Positions 1 through 8,645 of a stretch of 35,314 bases of DNA are shown piece after piece (position 1 is the first letter of the stretch; each line of letters starts with the position of its first letter). The notes beneath the pieces were generated by a model. It was not told where the DNA came from. It made no database searches and was given only the letters and a program-made list of their open reading frames with translations. This DNA is from an uncultured Lachnospiraceae bacterium (lineage in GTDB: Bacteria; Bacillota; Clostridia; Lachnospirales; Lachnospiraceae). The DNA is taken from positions 1-35,314 of the forward strand of contig CAKQXY010000038.1 in the NCBI GenBank assembly GCA_934292725.1. The letters run 5' to 3'. Made by a program: the position numbers and the translations under genes.

Positions 1-1739
1 GTCATGTATGGAGAAATCTTCTCATAAACCATCTTGTGATAGTCGTTGAGCTGCTTTACATCCTCTGCACTTAAATACTGCTTGTCAATACCGTCAAGGT
101 CAATCGGAACGTATGTAATGTTCTCAAAGCCCATAAACTGACCGTACTGGTTCTTCTCGCCCTTAAAGCAGATAAGCTCATTCTCAGTGCGGATTCCGTA
201 CTGATCCTGTAAATAGATACCCGGCTCGTCGGTTGTTATCATGCCTGCCTCAAATGGATTGTCAAAGCCTGGACGATACTGCCAACGGAAGCTGTTTGGT
301 CCCTCATGAACGTTTAACAGATAGCCTACGCCATGACCTGTTCCGCACTGGTAATCCAGATTCTCCTTCCAGATCGGCTCACGGCAGATTACGTCAAGAC
401 TGATGCCGTTGCAGCCGTAGAGGAATTTAACATTTGCAAGATTCAGATTACTCTTAACTACCATGGTGAAATGCTTTTTCTGGATATCAGAAATTGGTCC
501 TAACACGAATGTTCTTGTAATATCTGTTGTTCCAGTGTCATAATGACCGCCTGAATCAACTAAAAGCATACCCTGCGGCTCTAGCTTTGCTGCCGTATCC
601 GGCTCTGCCTTATAATGCATCATTGCTGCATTTGCATTATAACCTGCAATTGTATCAAAGCTGATATCACGATATCCTTCCATCTGCTCACGAAGACTTT
701 GCAGATAGTCTGATACACTAACCTCATCCATCGGAATCTTTCCGACATTCTTCTTTAACCAATACATAAATTTAGTTACGGCAATACCGTCAAGAAGATG
801 AGCCTTTCTTGTATTTTCAAGCTCAATCTCATTCTTGATGGCTTTCATCAGCTGAGATGGATTTGCCTTGCTTACAATATGAACAGTCTCAGACAATGCA
901 TTTGTGATGCGATAATTTACCTTTCTCTTATCAAGAAGAACACTGCTGTGCTCAGGAATAGTCGCTGCATATGCATAGACATCCTCATATGGGCGAATGG
1001 TAATGCCGCACTCTGCTGCCATCTCTTTAACTGCATCGCTTAATGCATTCTCCTCAACAAACCACATTGCATTTTCTTTTCCAATTACAAGGAAAGAAAG
1101 CACAACAGGAACGTGTGGAATATCATTTCCTCTGACATTTAAGATCCATGCAATATCATCAAGTGTACTGATGATGTGATACTGTGCCTCTTCCTTTTCC
1201 ATCTGCTCACGGACACGTGCAAGCTTAGAAGCAGTTGCTTCGCCATTAAATTCGTCCTTTAAGACATCGGCTGGCTGATGAACAAGTGCCGGACGATCTG
1301 TCCAGACCTCATCTAAAAGATCCTTATCAGTCTTAAGACTTCCATGCTTCTTTGCTGCGATCTTTGCAAACTCCTTTGCATCATTTGTATTGACTACTCT
1401 TGCGTCAAAACCGATGCACTGTCCTTCCTGCAGCTTTTCATCTAAATACTGCATAACAGTCGGAACGCCTTCCTGTCCCATCTTCATAAGGCCAAAGCCT
1501 GATCCCTCGATCTGAGCTGCTGCCTGAATAAAGTAGCGTCCGTCTGTCCAAAGCCATGCTTCTTCCTGTCCAATAACTGCTACACCTGCAGAGCCGGTAA
1601 AGCCAGTTATAAACTTTCTTGCCTTGAAGTACTCTACCACATATTCAGACTCATGAAAATCTGCTGTTGGAATGTAATAATAATCAATTCCCTCTCTCTT
1701 CATGACTTCCCGCAACGCGGTAATTCGTTTGCTGTCCAT
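1..1739 (-). CDS. Xaa-Pro aminopeptidase (aminopeptidase P, M24 family), 3' end beyond window
   Basis: Open frame of 579 codons running off the left edge, so the C-terminus is missing. It should cleave N-terminal residues that precede proline from peptides in the cytoplasm, using two metal ions. Reading inward from the start there are two creatinase-type N-terminal domains, then an M24 pita-bread domain. Visible metal-site motifs are VDSGGHYDTGTTD, GHGVG, a DEPGIY segment and a late ENE. The length (over 579 residues) fits the long three-domain APP class of about 595 residues, so only some 15 residues are likely lost. The start ATG at 1739 has AGGAG six bases upstream. It follows rarA on the same strand by 65 bases with no convincing terminator between, so the two may be co-transcribed. 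Family call is firm; peptide preference is not visible. Confidence 0.93.
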   Translation of the reverse strand, partial: MDSKRITALREVMKREGIDYYYIPTADFHESEYVVEYFKARKFITGFTGSAGVAVIGQEEAWLWTDGRYFIQAAAQIEGSGFGLMKMGQEGVPTVMQYLDEKLQEGQCIGFDARVVNTNDAKEFAKIAAKKHGSLKTDKDLLDEVWTDRPALVHQPADVLKDEFNGEATASKLARVREQMEKEEAQYHIISTLDDIAWILNVRGNDIPHVPVVLSFLVIGKENAMWFVEENALSDAVKEMAAECGITIRPYEDVYAYAATIPEHSSVLLDKRKVNYRITNALSETVHIVSKANPSQLMKAIKNEIELENTRKAHLLDGIAVTKFMYWLKKNVGKIPMDEVSVSDYLQSLREQMEGYRDISFDTIAGYNANAAMMHYKAEPDTAAKLEPQGMLLVDSGGHYDTGTTDITRTFVLGPISDIQKKHFTMVVKSNLNLANVKFLYGCNGISLDVICREPIWKENLDYQCGTGHGVGYLLNVHEGPNSFRWQYRPGFDNPFEAGMITTDEPGIYLQDQYGIRTENELICFKGEKNQYGQFMGFENITYVPIDLDGIDKQYLSAEDVKQLNDYHKMVYEKISPYM

Positions 1740-1782
1740 TTTTTCTCCTTTTTCCTTTGCGTCTGTCCGTTCTCATTATTAC

Positions 1783-1803
1783 AATCGGTCAATTTAGCCG
1801 ATT
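1783..1803. repeat. Small inverted repeat after rarA
   Basis: AATCGG and CCGATT arms (1783-1788, 1798-1803) flank a 9-base loop directly after the rarA stop codon. No T-run follows on the minus strand, so it is not a typical terminator. It may only protect the rarA end or be chance. Confidence 0.3.
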
Positions 1804-1804
1804 C

Positions 1805-3142
1805 TTACTTATTATTTCCGTCTTCGGCCTCTGCACGAAGCTTAGTTAGATGCTGCACAATCGTTCTTTCATATCCATTCTCAGATGGGCGATAAAAATG
1901 CTCATTTTCCATGGTATCAGGCAGATACTGCTGTTTCACATAATGGTTTTTATAATCGTGCGCATACTTATATCCATCTCCATGACCAAGCTTTCCTGCA
2001 CTCTTATAGTGTGTATCCTGCAAATGTGACGGCACTGGCGGTGTCTTATGATTCTGTACATAATCCATTGCCTCTGAAATTGCCATATACGCAGCATTGC
2101 TCTTTGGTGCACATGCCACATATGTTGCTGCATGTGACAATATAATCTGTGCCTCTGGCATGCCAATGCGCTCAATGGCCTGAGAAGCCGCAACTGCTAC
2201 GACAAGTGCCTGAGGATCAGCATTTCCCACATCCTCCGATGCACAAATCATGATACGACGTGCTATAAAGCGGATATCCTCACCTGCATACAGCATGCGC
2301 GCCAGATAATAAACTACTGCATCAGGATCAGAGCCACGCATACTTTTAATAAATGCGCTGATCGTATCATAATGATTATCGCCGCTCTTATCGTAACGCA
2401 CAGCACGCTTTTGAATACATTCCTGCGCCGTATCAAGTGTAATATGAATTATTCCATCATCAGAGCGATCTGTCGTCAACACAGCAAGCTCAATGCCGTT
2501 TAATGCAGCGCGCGCATCACCATTTGCAGCATCACTTAAAAATTCAGCGGCATCATCATCAAGCATAGCATGATAGCTTCCCATACCACGCACTGGATCA
2601 CTCACAGCACGCGCAATCAACTCTTTGATATCTTCCTTTTCCAAATTGTGCAGTTCAAAAATAATGGATCTGGAAATCAGAGCCGGATTTACCTCAAAAT
2701 ATGGGTTTTCTGTTGTCGCGCCAATCAAAATGATTGTTCCATCCTCTACAAATGGCAGCAGATAATCCTGCTGTCCTTTATTAAAACGATGAATCTCATC
2801 AATAAAAAGAATAGTCCTGCGTCCGTACATTCCCTGCAGATCTTTTGCACGCTTTACTACGTCCTCCATATCCTTTTTTCCGGCCACAGTTGCATTAAGC
2901 TGTGTAAACTCAGAGCTTGTCGTATTGGCGATCACCATCGCAAGCGTTGTCTTTCCTGTTCCTGGTGGACCATAAAAAATAACGGAGCTAAGCTTATCTG
3001 CCTTAATTGCGCGGTACAGCATCGTATTCTTCCCGATGATATGCTTTTGACCAACAACTTCATCAAGTGTTTTTGGACGCATACGCGACGCAAGCGGTGA
3101 TTCCTTTTGCTGAGTTTCTCTCATATAATCAAATAAATCCAT
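1805..3142 (-). CDS. rarA: Replication-associated recombination protein A (RarA/MgsA AAA+ ATPase)
   Basis: AAA+ ATPase of the clamp-loader-like RarA/WRNIP1 family, which acts at stalled replication forks. With the start at MDLFDYM the protein has 445 residues, the usual size. Walker A (GPPGTGKTT) is at about residues 58-66 and Walker B (ILFIDE) ends at 115-116; sensor motif GATTENP follows. The C-terminal half carries the family tetramerisation region with the conserved HLQDTHYKSAG segment. Earlier in-frame ATGs exist at 3160 and 3148, but only the ATG at 3142 has a well placed Shine-Dalgarno (AGGA, eight bases upstream). A good sigma-A promoter lies at 3223-3251, so it is probably transcribed separately from the upstream deacetylase. 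Confidence 0.95.
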   Translation of the reverse strand: MDLFDYMRETQQKESPLASRMRPKTLDEVVGQKHIIGKNTMLYRAIKADKLSSVIFYGPPGTGKTTLAMVIANTTSSEFTQLNATVAGKKDMEDVVKRAKDLQGMYGRRTILFIDEIHRFNKGQQDYLLPFVEDGTIILIGATTENPYFEVNPALISRSIIFELHNLEKEDIKELIARAVSDPVRGMGSYHAMLDDDAAEFLSDAANGDARAALNGIELAVLTTDRSDDGIIHITLDTAQECIQKRAVRYDKSGDNHYDTISAFIKSMRGSDPDAVVYYLARMLYAGEDIRFIARRIMICASEDVGNADPQALVVAVAASQAIERIGMPEAQIILSHAATYVACAPKSNAAYMAISEAMDYVQNHKTPPVPSHLQDTHYKSAGKLGHGDGYKYAHDYKNHYVKQQYLPDTMENEHFYRPSENGYERTIVQHLTKLRAEAEDGNNK

Positions 3143-3222
3143 ACTCATTGTCCTGTCCATTTTTACTATTCACGGTGGAGACTGGCAAATCACTTTGCAA
3201 GTTTCTTTGTGAACTGTATCCA

Positions 3223-3251
3223 ATCTTAGCACGTTTGGCAGCAAAAAACAA
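3223..3251 (-). promoter_or_regulatory. Predicted sigma-A promoter of rarA
   Basis: On the minus strand, TTGTTT (3246-3251) and TAAGAT (3223-3228) are 17 bases apart, with a TG extension before the -10. The -35 abuts the stop codon of the deacetylase gene. Confidence 0.6.
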
Positions 3252-3950
3252 CTATACAAACAGCAATTCCTCAACAGTAACAAATTCATATCCCTGACGC
3301 TGCAATTCATCAATCACAATAAAAGCAGCCTGCACACTTGTCTTATAAATATCATGCAATAAAATAATATCCCCTGGCTTAACTTGACGCAAAATATCTG
3401 CTGCGATCTGTTTCGTATCTGTGCGCTTCCAGTCAAGAGGGTCAACATCCCAGTAAACTGCAATCATATTTTGCGGACAATCTTTTTTATGATCCCATTC
3501 TCCATACGGTGGTCTTAAGTAGATAACTTCCTGCCCTGTAATCTCCTTAATTACATCATTTGCTGCCTTTACCTGTGAACATGCCTGACTGCTGCTTAAC
3601 ATATTCAGCTGAACATGGCTATATGTATGATTTCCAATTAAGTGACCTTCCTCACTCATACGGCAAATCAGCTCTGGATTTTGCTCTGCCTTCTCACCAA
3701 TCACAAAAAAGGTGGCACGCACTTTTCTTGCCTTAAGCCCATCAAGCAGTAACGCTGTTGTCTTAGCATCCGGACCATCATCAAATGTGATCGCGACCTT
3801 TTTTTCATCCCTCTGCCAGACAATTTGCTCGGACTCTCCTGCTGCCAATATATAAAAGGCACAGGAAATAAGTACTACTATGGACAAGAGCATTACTATA
3901 CTCCGCATTTTATTTGCTAGTGTTCCGTATATTTTTGACTGTTTGGACAT
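3252..3950 (-). CDS. Membrane-anchored polysaccharide deacetylase (NodB domain)
   Basis: Carbohydrate esterase 4 family enzyme that removes N-acetyl groups from an envelope polysaccharide, probably peptidoglycan, outside the membrane. With the ATG at 3950 the product is 232 residues with an N-terminal signal anchor at about 16-37. All NodB motifs are present: TFDDGP at 55-60 (metal Asp), H108-x3-H112, RPPYG at 146-150, a WDVDPLDW segment near 167-174 and LLHD at 197-200. The reading frame stays open upstream to 4127, but that extension runs through the htrA terminator hairpin and encodes low-complexity sequence, so a far upstream start is unlikely. An ATG at 4010 remains possible. Neither start has a strong ribosome site. 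The substrate is inferred from the family only. Confidence 0.88.
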   Translation of the reverse strand: MSKQSKIYGTLANKMRSIVMLLSIVVLISCAFYILAAGESEQIVWQRDEKKVAITFDDGPDAKTTALLLDGLKARKVRATFFVIGEKAEQNPELICRMSEEGHLIGNHTYSHVQLNMLSSSQACSQVKAANDVIKEITGQEVIYLRPPYGEWDHKKDCPQNMIAVYWDVDPLDWKRTDTKQIAADILRQVKPGDIILLHDIYKTSVQAAFIVIDELQRQGYEFVTVEELLFV

Positions 3951-4078
3951 ACCAGACTCTTTCTTTATGGCTTTACCTATTTTTATGTAGTATTCAGGCT
4001 TCTGATGCATCGTAACCTTGCTGGTGGGGTGAGGCGAATGCGATTTACGAGGCGATTCGCGTGTGGGATGTCTGAGAC

Positions 4079-4114
4079 AAAAAAAGGCACACCAGCCTTC
4101 TAAGCTGATGTGCC
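4079..4114 (-). terminator. Rho-independent terminator of htrA
   Basis: GGCACACCAGC (4086-4096) pairs with GCTGATGTGCC (4104-4114) with one mismatch. The + strand A-run at 4079-4085 becomes a T-run after the hairpin on the minus strand, 16 bases past the htrA stop. Confidence 0.85.
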
Positions 4115-4129
4115 AATGTTTAAGCAAAT

Positions 4130-5551
4130 TTACTGTGCCTTCTGCATCTGAACCTGAGGTTCTTGAGTCTCTGCTTCGGAAGAACCCTCCTCGGTATCTG
4201 CCTCAGTAGTATCAGTGATAGTTGAACGATCTGCCAGTGTTACAGTAATCTGAGTCTCTGTATACTGATTTCCGTTTGGTCTTTGAACTGTGATTGTAAC
4301 ACTCTCACCTGCTGCATAGTAAGAAAGTGCAGATCTAAGTGTTTCAAAACTAGATACCTTCTGTCCATCAACTGCGGTGATGATATCATTCAGCTGCAGT
4401 CCTGCATCAGATGCCGGGCTTCCCTCTGTGATCTTCGTTACCATTGCGCCTTCTGGCATACCAAATCTCTGTACATACTCAGTCGGTACGTCAACACCCT
4501 GAATGCCAAGATAACCTCTCTGATCCTCATCTACCTGAACCTTTGTCTTCTGATTCATCATGTTGTTGATCAGATCCTCTACAGAAGAAATCGGAATTGC
4601 ATATCCCATGCCCTCTACGCCTTCACCAGAGCTCTTTGCAGAGTTAATTCCAATCAGATGACCGTTTGCATCAAACAGTCCGCCGCCGCTGTTACCAGCA
4701 TTGATAGCCGCATCAATCTGCATCATACTTCTTGTTACATTATCATCAGATGTAGTTACATCCTTATTAAGTGCACTTACATGACCAAATGTGGTAGTCT
4801 GACCAAGACCAAGTGCATTTCCGATTGCCATTACACCCTGACCAACCTTAACGTCATCAGAATTGTCAATAGTAGCAACAGAAATTGCATTTAAAGTATC
4901 CTCTGGAATGTCAGACAGCTTTACTGCCAAAACTGCGATATCTGCATCTGAATCAGCACCCTTTAAGTTTGCCTCAACCTCAGTTCCATCAACAAATGTG
5001 ACTTTTCTTTCCTTTGTAGAAGCTGTATAGCTGTAATACATTGTATTGCCTGATTTGTCATATACAGCAACATGGTTATTTGTGACGATCAGAAGTTCAT
5101 CATCTGTCTTTCCGATAATTACACCTGAACCATATGCCTCAGACTCCTGTGTGGATGTCTGATTCTGACTCTGACCATTTCCATAGAAGAAATTAAAGAG
5201 ATCAGAACCGCCGTTTGATGTACTGGTAACTTCGATTACATTTGTTACAGAAACAACCTGCGGCAGACACTGTGCAGCCAGATCTGAATAATCAGTAAGG
5301 GAAGATGCCACAATATCAGGTGTTGTCTCATCCTTTGAAAGATTCATTGTGGATGCTGCCTGAACGGTATTTTCTGTGTTCTGATTCAAAAGTGATCCGC
5401 CCCAGAAGCTTCCGCCAATAACTGCTACACCTGCAAGAACTGCTGCTGCCTTGTGCAGATTTCTTCTTGACTTATTTTGTCTTCTCTGCTTTCTATTTCC
5501 TTTATTTTCATTATTGTTGTCATAATTAAAATTGGTTTCTGGATACATCAT
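4130..5551 (-). CDS. htrA: HtrA/DegP-like membrane-anchored serine protease with PDZ domain
   Basis: Trypsin-fold envelope quality-control protease. Order: basic Asn/Arg-rich cytoplasmic N-terminus (1-34), single membrane segment (about 35-56), a Ser/Thr-rich linker, protease domain (about 90-330) with triad His160 (NNHVAVYD), Asp204 (DADIAVL) and Ser288 (NAGNSGGG), one PDZ domain (about 345-440), and a Thr/Glu/Gln-rich tail. The length of 473 is slightly above typical Bacillus HtrA because of the tail and linkers. The start has AGGAGG seven bases upstream; the second codon is also ATG. It sits after the glycopolymer operon terminator and has its own terminator, so it looks monocistronic. The catalytic residues are all intact. 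Confidence 0.95.
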   Translation of the reverse strand: MMYPETNFNYDNNNENKGNRKQRRQNKSRRNLHKAAAVLAGVAVIGGSFWGGSLLNQNTENTVQAASTMNLSKDETTPDIVASSLTDYSDLAAQCLPQVVSVTNVIEVTSTSNGGSDLFNFFYGNGQSQNQTSTQESEAYGSGVIIGKTDDELLIVTNNHVAVYDKSGNTMYYSYTASTKERKVTFVDGTEVEANLKGADSDADIAVLAVKLSDIPEDTLNAISVATIDNSDDVKVGQGVMAIGNALGLGQTTTFGHVSALNKDVTTSDDNVTRSMMQIDAAINAGNSGGGLFDANGHLIGINSAKSSGEGVEGMGYAIPISSVEDLINNMMNQKTKVQVDEDQRGYLGIQGVDVPTEYVQRFGMPEGAMVTKITEGSPASDAGLQLNDIITAVDGQKVSSFETLRSALSYYAAGESVTITVQRPNGNQYTETQITVTLADRSTITDTTEADTEEGSSEAETQEPQVQMQKAQ

Positions 5552-5611
5552 AATAGAACCTCCTATATAATAAGCCTTGCATTTAGCTTGGCTTTGTTTC
5601 TTTGTTATGTC

Positions 5612-5639
5612 TATATACTATCAGTGATCTGTGTTTAAA
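5612..5639 (-). promoter_or_regulatory. Possible promoter of htrA
   Basis: Minus-strand TTTAAA (5634-5639) and TATATA (5612-5617) are 16 bases apart, about 60 bases before the htrA start. The -35 is poor, so this is tentative. No CtsR- or LiaR-like operator was recognised. Confidence 0.4.
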
Positions 5640-5666
5640 TTGTGTACTTTTCTTTAAGCATTCGTG

Positions 5667-5712
5667 AAAAAAAGCCCTGCATACCACATATTTGTGATAT
5701 ACAAGGCTTTTT
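5667..5712 (-). terminator. Terminator closing the glycopolymer operon
   Basis: AAAAAGCC/GGCTTTTT outer stem with an imperfect inner part (5667-5712), 12 bases beyond the LCP ligase stop. The symmetric A and T runs would allow function in either direction, but only minus-strand genes flank it. Confidence 0.82.
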
Positions 5713-5723
5713 AGTTTCTGTAT

Positions 5724-7025
5724 TTACTGTCCGACTCCAAATGCTTTCTGAATGGTATAGCTAATGTCTTTTACTGTCTGTGATGGTTCATATCCATCAT
5801 CGCCAAACAAATATGTGTGAAGCTTCTTTACATCTCCTGCAAGATCAGTGCAGACTAGTGAATCCTTTACGCCAAATACACCAAGCGTTCCAAGTGACAA
5901 ATCATACGTATATGGAAATCCTTCTGTATCAATAATGCTATAGCTGTTTACATCTGCTGCCAGAGCAAACAATTCATCATTTGACAGCGTTGTATTGATA
6001 TTTGGACACGCATAGCGCACTGCTGTAAGAAGTGCTGACGGTGATGCTACCTTTGCCTGCTGAAGCATCTTATCTATTACTTCACGCTGACGGCTTGTTC
6101 TTCCCATGTCCATACCTGTCGTATAACGGTTACGACAATATGCAACTGCATATACACCATTACAAAGCTGATAACCTGCCTGTGTCAGCTGCGGCTGCCA
6201 GATACCTGTTGCCTCCTCGATCTCCGTGATGTAACCTGTAATATATCCCTTTTCAACCTCTTCCGGCGTAATATCAAGATAAATGCCGCCGATTGCATCA
6301 ATAACACGAATAAGAGCTGCCCAGTTAACTACAACAACATCCTGAATCTGAAGATCAAGATTCATATTGATCATACTGATCATATCAGTGTCGCTTCCCT
6401 TTGCAAACTCAGAGTTTGCAAGGTCAAATTCATCTCTTGAATACATCTTAAGAAGCGTATCACGATAAACAGACACCAGCTTAACTTCCTTTGTTTTTAC
6501 ATTGATGCTGCAGATCATCATAACGTCAGACTGAACACCATTTCCACCGCCAAGATTAGCCTGATCTCTTGCGTCAACACCAACTAATAAAATATTCCAG
6601 TAACCATTTACTGTTTCCTGATGACTTAAAATATCATCAACTGTCGTAGCCTGTGTAACCTCGCTTACATTGATCACACTTCCAGGCTTCGCAGATGAAG
6701 ACTCCGGCACACTTTCCTGCTCACCAGATTTTTCAGACTCTTTTTCCTGTTCCTTGCTTTGCGGCTCCGTCGTGGCTGTCTGCGCCTCCTCCTGCTGATC
6801 ATTATCTCCATTATTTGCAAACGTTGCTACGTAAATTTCTTTCTGGTTAATTGTTGAACGCTGCATCGTGTTGAGAATACTAACTGCATAACAGCAAATC
6901 GAAAGTGCACAGACAAGAAGGAACTCTGTAATTACCAAAAGAGTTCGTCTGACTCTTCTTGCCTTAGCAGCCTTTTTTCTCTGCTGCTCTCTTTTGTTTT
7001 TCATTGAGGAACGTTTTTCAGCCAT
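5724..7025 (-). CDS. LytR-CpsA-Psr (LCP) family glycopolymer-peptidoglycan ligase
   Basis: Enzyme family that transfers undecaprenyl-linked glycopolymers onto peptidoglycan on the outer face of the membrane. A basic N-terminus (1-27) is followed by one membrane segment (28-50), an acidic Glu/Gln/Ser-rich linker (about 70-120) and the LCP domain. Motifs matching the catalytic pocket are visible: VGVDAR, QSD (metal Asp), SVYRDT, and the Arg pair of CRNR followed by DMGRTSRQR. It is the last gene of the polysaccharide block, 50 bases after the initiating transferase and just before a strong terminator, so it probably attaches the polymer made by that block. The start lacks a close ribosome site; AGAAAGG is about 12 bases upstream. 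Confidence 0.92.
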   Translation of the reverse strand: MAEKRSSMKNKREQQRKKAAKARRVRRTLLVITEFLLVCALSICCYAVSILNTMQRSTINQKEIYVATFANNGDNDQQEEAQTATTEPQSKEQEKESEKSGEQESVPESSSAKPGSVINVSEVTQATTVDDILSHQETVNGYWNILLVGVDARDQANLGGGNGVQSDVMMICSINVKTKEVKLVSVYRDTLLKMYSRDEFDLANSEFAKGSDTDMISMINMNLDLQIQDVVVVNWAALIRVIDAIGGIYLDITPEEVEKGYITGYITEIEEATGIWQPQLTQAGYQLCNGVYAVAYCRNRYTTGMDMGRTSRQREVIDKMLQQAKVASPSALLTAVRYACPNINTTLSNDELFALAADVNSYSIIDTEGFPYTYDLSLGTLGVFGVKDSLVCTDLAGDVKKLHTYLFGDDGYEPSQTVKDISYTIQKAFGVGQ

Positions 7026-7075
7026 TTTCTTATTATGCCTTTCTGTAGCCTGCCATCTATACAGGTACTATTTTT

Positions 7076-8491
7076 TTAATATGCATTCTTATTGACAAAG
7101 CCTTTAAATACAGTCAAGAATAAAATCCGGATATCAAAGCTGACACTCCAGTTTTCAATATAGAAAAGATCAAGTTCAATGCGCTTACGAATGGATGTAT
7201 CTCCTCGAAGGCCATTCACCTGTGCCCATCCAGTCATACCTGGACGAACCTGATGCTTAATCATATAACGTGGAATCTCTTCCTTAAACTTATCGACAAA
7301 AAACGGTCGTTCCGGACGCGGACCAATCAGGCTCATATCGCCCTTTAAAACATTAAAGAGCTGCGGAAGCTCATCAATACTTGTTTTTCTTATAAAGCGG
7401 CCAACAGGTGTCACTCTCACATCGTTCTTTGTCGTCCATTTGCTTACCTCCTCGGAAGCCTTCTGAACAGTCATTGAGCGAAACTTATACATTTTGAATG
7501 TACGATTGTGAAGCCCGACACGCTCCTGTTTAAAAATGAGCGGTCCCGGTGAGCTTAACTTTACTGCAACAGCAGCTGCCAGCATAATTGGTGAAAACAA
7601 GACTATGCAAAGCAGTGATCCTACTATATCCATCGCACGCTTTATAAATGCATTTCCTGCCTCCATAAGCGGTACATGGCGTATATGGATAAGCGGAAGT
7701 CCAAGAAAATCAACCGTATATGGCTTCGTAGAGATGATATCATTATAATCTGGAACAAACTCGGTGTGAACACCTGATTTCTCGCAAACATGAACGATCT
7801 CCTCGAGACGGTCGTATTCCTTTAGCTTCAATGTAATGATGATGCTCTCTGCAATATTTTTTGAAAGATATTCCTCCAAAGACTCTATTGGACCAAGAAC
7901 TGAAATGCCTCTCACTGACTCATTTGTGTGTAAATGATCATCTAAGATACCTAGAATATCATATCCCCACTGCTTATGCGTCAGAACACGTTCAATATAA
8001 GCCTCTGCTGCCTGACTGTAACCGACAATCAATACTGGTTTTCGGTTGAAGCGGCTGTTTCCAAGCTTCATCAGGATGAATCGGAATATATTTCTCCAGA
8101 CAACCATAAATATTGTATTTAAAATGGTCATCCATAAAATCATCATTCGCGAAAAGCCAACAATCCAGTTGTAGCCATCTGTGTTTGAGATTACAAAGAA
8201 TACGGCAAATAAAATCAATGCGCCAATAATATTTACCTTGCCGATTAAAACTGCTTCTTTTCTTCTTCCTGTCATGCGAAATGAACCATATATATGGAAG
8301 AACGCATACAGCACTAGATAACTTATAACAATAATCACAAGCGGCGGCCAATAATTACGGCTGTCAAATGGCGCCAGATTATTTTGAAGTGCAAACTGGA
8401 TCAGATAACTGATCACGTAAGATACGGTCAGCACAATTGCATCAATCACAACGCTTACTGCCGTATAGGTTTGTTGTTTTCCTGTATTCAT
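7076..8491 (-). CDS. Undecaprenyl-phosphate glycosyl-1-phosphate transferase (WcaJ/CpsE-like)
   Basis: Initiating enzyme that moves a sugar-1-phosphate from a nucleotide sugar to undecaprenyl phosphate. The N-terminal half has four to five membrane segments and a nucleotide-binding-like middle region (VLIVGYSQAAEAY, about residues 150-260). The C-terminal catalytic bacterial sugar transferase domain begins at KRAMDIVGS after a further membrane helix and includes KMYKFRSM, TSIDELPQL and GDMSLIGPRPE. Full length (471) for the polyprenyl glycosylphosphotransferase family. Ribosome site GAAAGGG is five bases before the ATG. An internal promoter and hairpin lie directly upstream, so its level may be set apart from the genes before it. 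The sugar (glucose or galactose) cannot be told. Confidence 0.93.
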   Translation of the reverse strand: MNTGKQQTYTAVSVVIDAIVLTVSYVISYLIQFALQNNLAPFDSRNYWPPLVIIVISYLVLYAFFHIYGSFRMTGRRKEAVLIGKVNIIGALILFAVFFVISNTDGYNWIVGFSRMMILWMTILNTIFMVVWRNIFRFILMKLGNSRFNRKPVLIVGYSQAAEAYIERVLTHKQWGYDILGILDDHLHTNESVRGISVLGPIESLEEYLSKNIAESIIITLKLKEYDRLEEIVHVCEKSGVHTEFVPDYNDIISTKPYTVDFLGLPLIHIRHVPLMEAGNAFIKRAMDIVGSLLCIVLFSPIMLAAAVAVKLSSPGPLIFKQERVGLHNRTFKMYKFRSMTVQKASEEVSKWTTKNDVRVTPVGRFIRKTSIDELPQLFNVLKGDMSLIGPRPERPFFVDKFKEEIPRYMIKHQVRPGMTGWAQVNGLRGDTSIRKRIELDLFYIENWSVSFDIRILFLTVFKGFVNKNAY

Positions 8492-8508
8492 AAAAACCCT
8501 TTCAGGAA

Positions 8509-8523
8509 CTGCTTTTTAAGCAG
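8509..8523. repeat. Small hairpin close to the ribosome site of the initiating transferase
   Basis: CTGCTT and AAGCAG arms with a 3-base loop, five bases upstream of the GAAAGGG ribosome site (8497-8503). It could influence ribosome access, but may be incidental. Confidence 0.35.
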
Positions 8524-8530
8524 CATGTAA

Positions 8531-8559
8531 GCTTTTGGCAAAGAGAAACTGCCAAAAGC
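8531..8559 (-). promoter_or_regulatory. 10-bp stem-loop at the predicted 5' end of the transcript
   Basis: Perfect arms GCTTTTGGCA (8531-8540) and TGCCAAAAGC (8550-8559) with a 9-base loop. On the minus strand the stem begins about eight bases after the predicted -10 (8567-8572), so it would sit at or next to the transcript start. There is no T-run, so it is not a terminator. A third copy of the arm lies in the promoter spacer (TTGCCAAAAG, 8581-8590). Either an mRNA-stabilising 5' hairpin or DNA operator half-sites would fit. Confidence 0.6.
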
Positions 8560-8566
8560 CGTACCT

Positions 8567-8595
8567 ATCATACTTGAAAATTGCCAAAAGTACAA
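8567..8595 (-). promoter_or_regulatory. Predicted internal sigma-A promoter before the initiating transferase
   Basis: Minus-strand TTGTAC (8590-8595) and TATGAT (8567-8572) with exactly 17 bases between. It lies in the only sizeable gap (about 150 bases) within the polysaccharide genes and would drive the transferase and LCP genes. Confidence 0.65.
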
Positions 8596-8645
8596 CCCCA
8601 AATTTCCTGTATTTTGAAATTGTAAGAAAAACGTAACTATTCTGC

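Noticed and set aside
2570..3100. 176-codon open frame on the + strand
   Set aside because: Antisense to rarA and lacks any domain pattern or upstream ribosome site.
3951..4127. N-terminal extension of the deacetylase
   Set aside because: Would translate the htrA terminator hairpin; the signal anchor begins after the ATG at 3950.
4283..4894. 203-codon open frame on the + strand
   Set aside because: Lies wholly antisense inside htrA, which has intact catalytic motifs; no ribosome site and Cys/Ile-rich nonsense-like composition.
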